From: an uncultured Actinomycetes bacterium
GTDB taxonomy: Bacteria; Actinomycetota; Actinomycetes; Nanopelagicales; Nanopelagicaceae
DNA length: 5,796 nt
Reading direction: 5' to 3'
Assembly: GCA_903932885.1 (NCBI GenBank)
Contig: CAIZHT010000116.1
Span: 1 to 5,796, forward strand
The notes under the pieces were generated by a model. That model was not told where the DNA came from, searched no databases, and saw only the letters and a program-made list of their open reading frames with translations. Shown in pieces: positions 5,035 to 5,796 of the stretch (position 1 is its first letter; the number at the start of each line of letters is the position of its first letter). A program made the translations under genes and the position numbers.

Positions 5035-5796
5035 ATGTCGTCAATAGACCCAGAGCTTCAAACTCGTCTGATTAGAGATCTTGAACCTGTTGTTGCTGTT
5101 GAATTAGCCCGCCACCTTGAAATTCAAAAAGACTGGTACCCACACGACTATGTCCCTTGGTCTGAAGGAAGAAACTTTGCTGGTCCTCTCAATGGAGATG
5201 CATGGGAAGCAAAAGATTCACGACTTTCTAGCGTTGCCCAAGATTCATTAGTTCTAAATTTATTGACTGAAGATAATTTACCGAGCTATCACACTGAGAT
5301 TGCAATCTCTATGGGACGAGATGGCGCATGGGGAAATTGGATTGAACGCTGGACTGCTGAAGAGAATCGCCACGGAATTGTTATGCGCGATTACCTCATG
5401 GCAACGCGCGGTGTAGATCCTTATGAATTAGAAGATTTACGCATGGCTCATATGTCCCAGGGTTACCAAACTCCTTATGACAATGACATGTTGCACACTG
5501 TCGCATACGTTTCTTTCCAGGAACTAGCAACGCGTATTTCCCACCGCAATACAGGCAAGATTTCAGATGACCCAATATGCGAAAACATGTTGCAACGCAT
5601 TGCACTGGATGAAAACTTGCACATGATTTTCTATCGCAACCTACTTGGTAAGGCAATCGATCTTGCTCCAAATGAGGCGATGCGCGCTATTACAGATGTT
5701 GTCACTAATTTTGATATGCCAGGTGCCGGTATGCCTGGTTTTGGACGCAAGGCTGTACAAATCGCACTCGCTGGAATTTATGACATGCAACAGCAC
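5035..5796 (+). CDS. Acyl-[acyl-carrier-protein] desaturase, 5' portion (3' end outside window)
   Basis: Soluble diiron enzyme of the fatty acid desaturase type 2 family (plant stearoyl-ACP desaturase, mycobacterial DesA1/DesA2). It introduces a cis double bond into ACP-bound acyl chains using O2 and reduced ferredoxin, supplying unsaturated membrane lipids. 254 codons are present from ATG 5035 and the frame is open to the right edge; family proteins are usually about 275-340 aa, so only the tail is missing. All six expected iron ligands are visible: E79 in 'LTEDNLPSY', E110 and H113 in 'WTAEENRHG' (106-114), E163 in 'FQELATRISH', E193 and H196 in 'DENLH' (192-196). The 37-nt gap after trmD has no terminator hairpin and the gene no Shine-Dalgarno, so it is either read through from the operon or begins from a weak local promoter with a short leader. 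Chain length and double-bond position cannot be told. desA would be a reasonable symbol. Confidence 0.95.
   Translation, partial: MSSIDPELQTRLIRDLEPVVAVELARHLEIQKDWYPHDYVPWSEGRNFAGPLNGDAWEAKDSRLSSVAQDSLVLNLLTEDNLPSYHTEIAISMGRDGAWGNWIERWTAEENRHGIVMRDYLMATRGVDPYELEDLRMAHMSQGYQTPYDNDMLHTVAYVSFQELATRISHRNTGKISDDPICENMLQRIALDENLHMIFYRNLLGKAIDLAPNEAMRAITDVVTNFDMPGAGMPGFGRKAVQIALAGIYDMQQH

Noticed and set aside
5396..5671. Reverse-strand open frame with several Cys opposite the desaturase
   Set aside because: It lies fully antisense to a well-conserved diiron enzyme gene, and its Cys pairs do not form a recognised zinc-finger or ferredoxin pattern.

Overview
The window is a compact stretch of bacterial housekeeping chromosome. 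It most probably comes from a low-to-mid GC, genome-streamlined actinobacterium. The ORFs read like actinobacterial proteins: the S16 segment around '[12 protein letters not shown]' and '[16 protein letters not shown]', the Ffh 'DLARPNAVTQLQ' and 'GLQGAGKTT' motifs, and the order glnD-ffh-rpsP-KH-rimM-trmD, which is typical of Actinobacteria. Base composition looks far below that of Streptomyces or Mycobacterium, intergenic gaps are tiny (11, 2, 8 and -4 nt) and third positions are AT-rich. That combination fits freshwater acI/Nanopelagicales-like lineages; this placement is inference from sequence character, with no database search.

Layout, all on the + strand. 1-1431: 3' part of glnD (PII-modifying enzyme; HD plus two ACT domains). 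1443-2858: ffh (signal recognition particle GTPase). 2859-3017: the only sizeable non-coding gap, 159 nt, which holds a candidate promoter, a hairpin at the predicted 5' end of the transcript and a strong Shine-Dalgarno. 3018-3563: rpsP, starting at TTG and ending in three exact 10-residue acidic repeats. 3566-3805: khpA (KH-domain RNA-binding protein). 3814-4317: rimM (30S maturation factor). 4314-4997: trmD (tRNA m1G37 methyltransferase), overlapping rimM by ATGA. 5035-5796: 5' part of an acyl-ACP desaturase gene that runs off the right edge. No RNA gene, mobile element, CRISPR array or prophage was seen.

rpsP-khpA-rimM-trmD forms a tight translation operon: a 30S protein, a small RNA-binding protein, the 30S maturation factor and the tRNA modification enzyme that prevents +1 frameshifting. 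glnD-ffh upstream is close enough to be co-transcribed. The desaturase follows trmD after 37 nt, where many bacteria carry rplS.

I did not find a previously undescribed biological system. The points most worth checking are the replacement of the TrmD general-base aspartate (E. coli D169) by glutamate together with a clipped TrmD C-terminus, the 30-bp in-frame tandem repeat closing rpsP, and the structured rpsP leader as a possible autoregulatory element.
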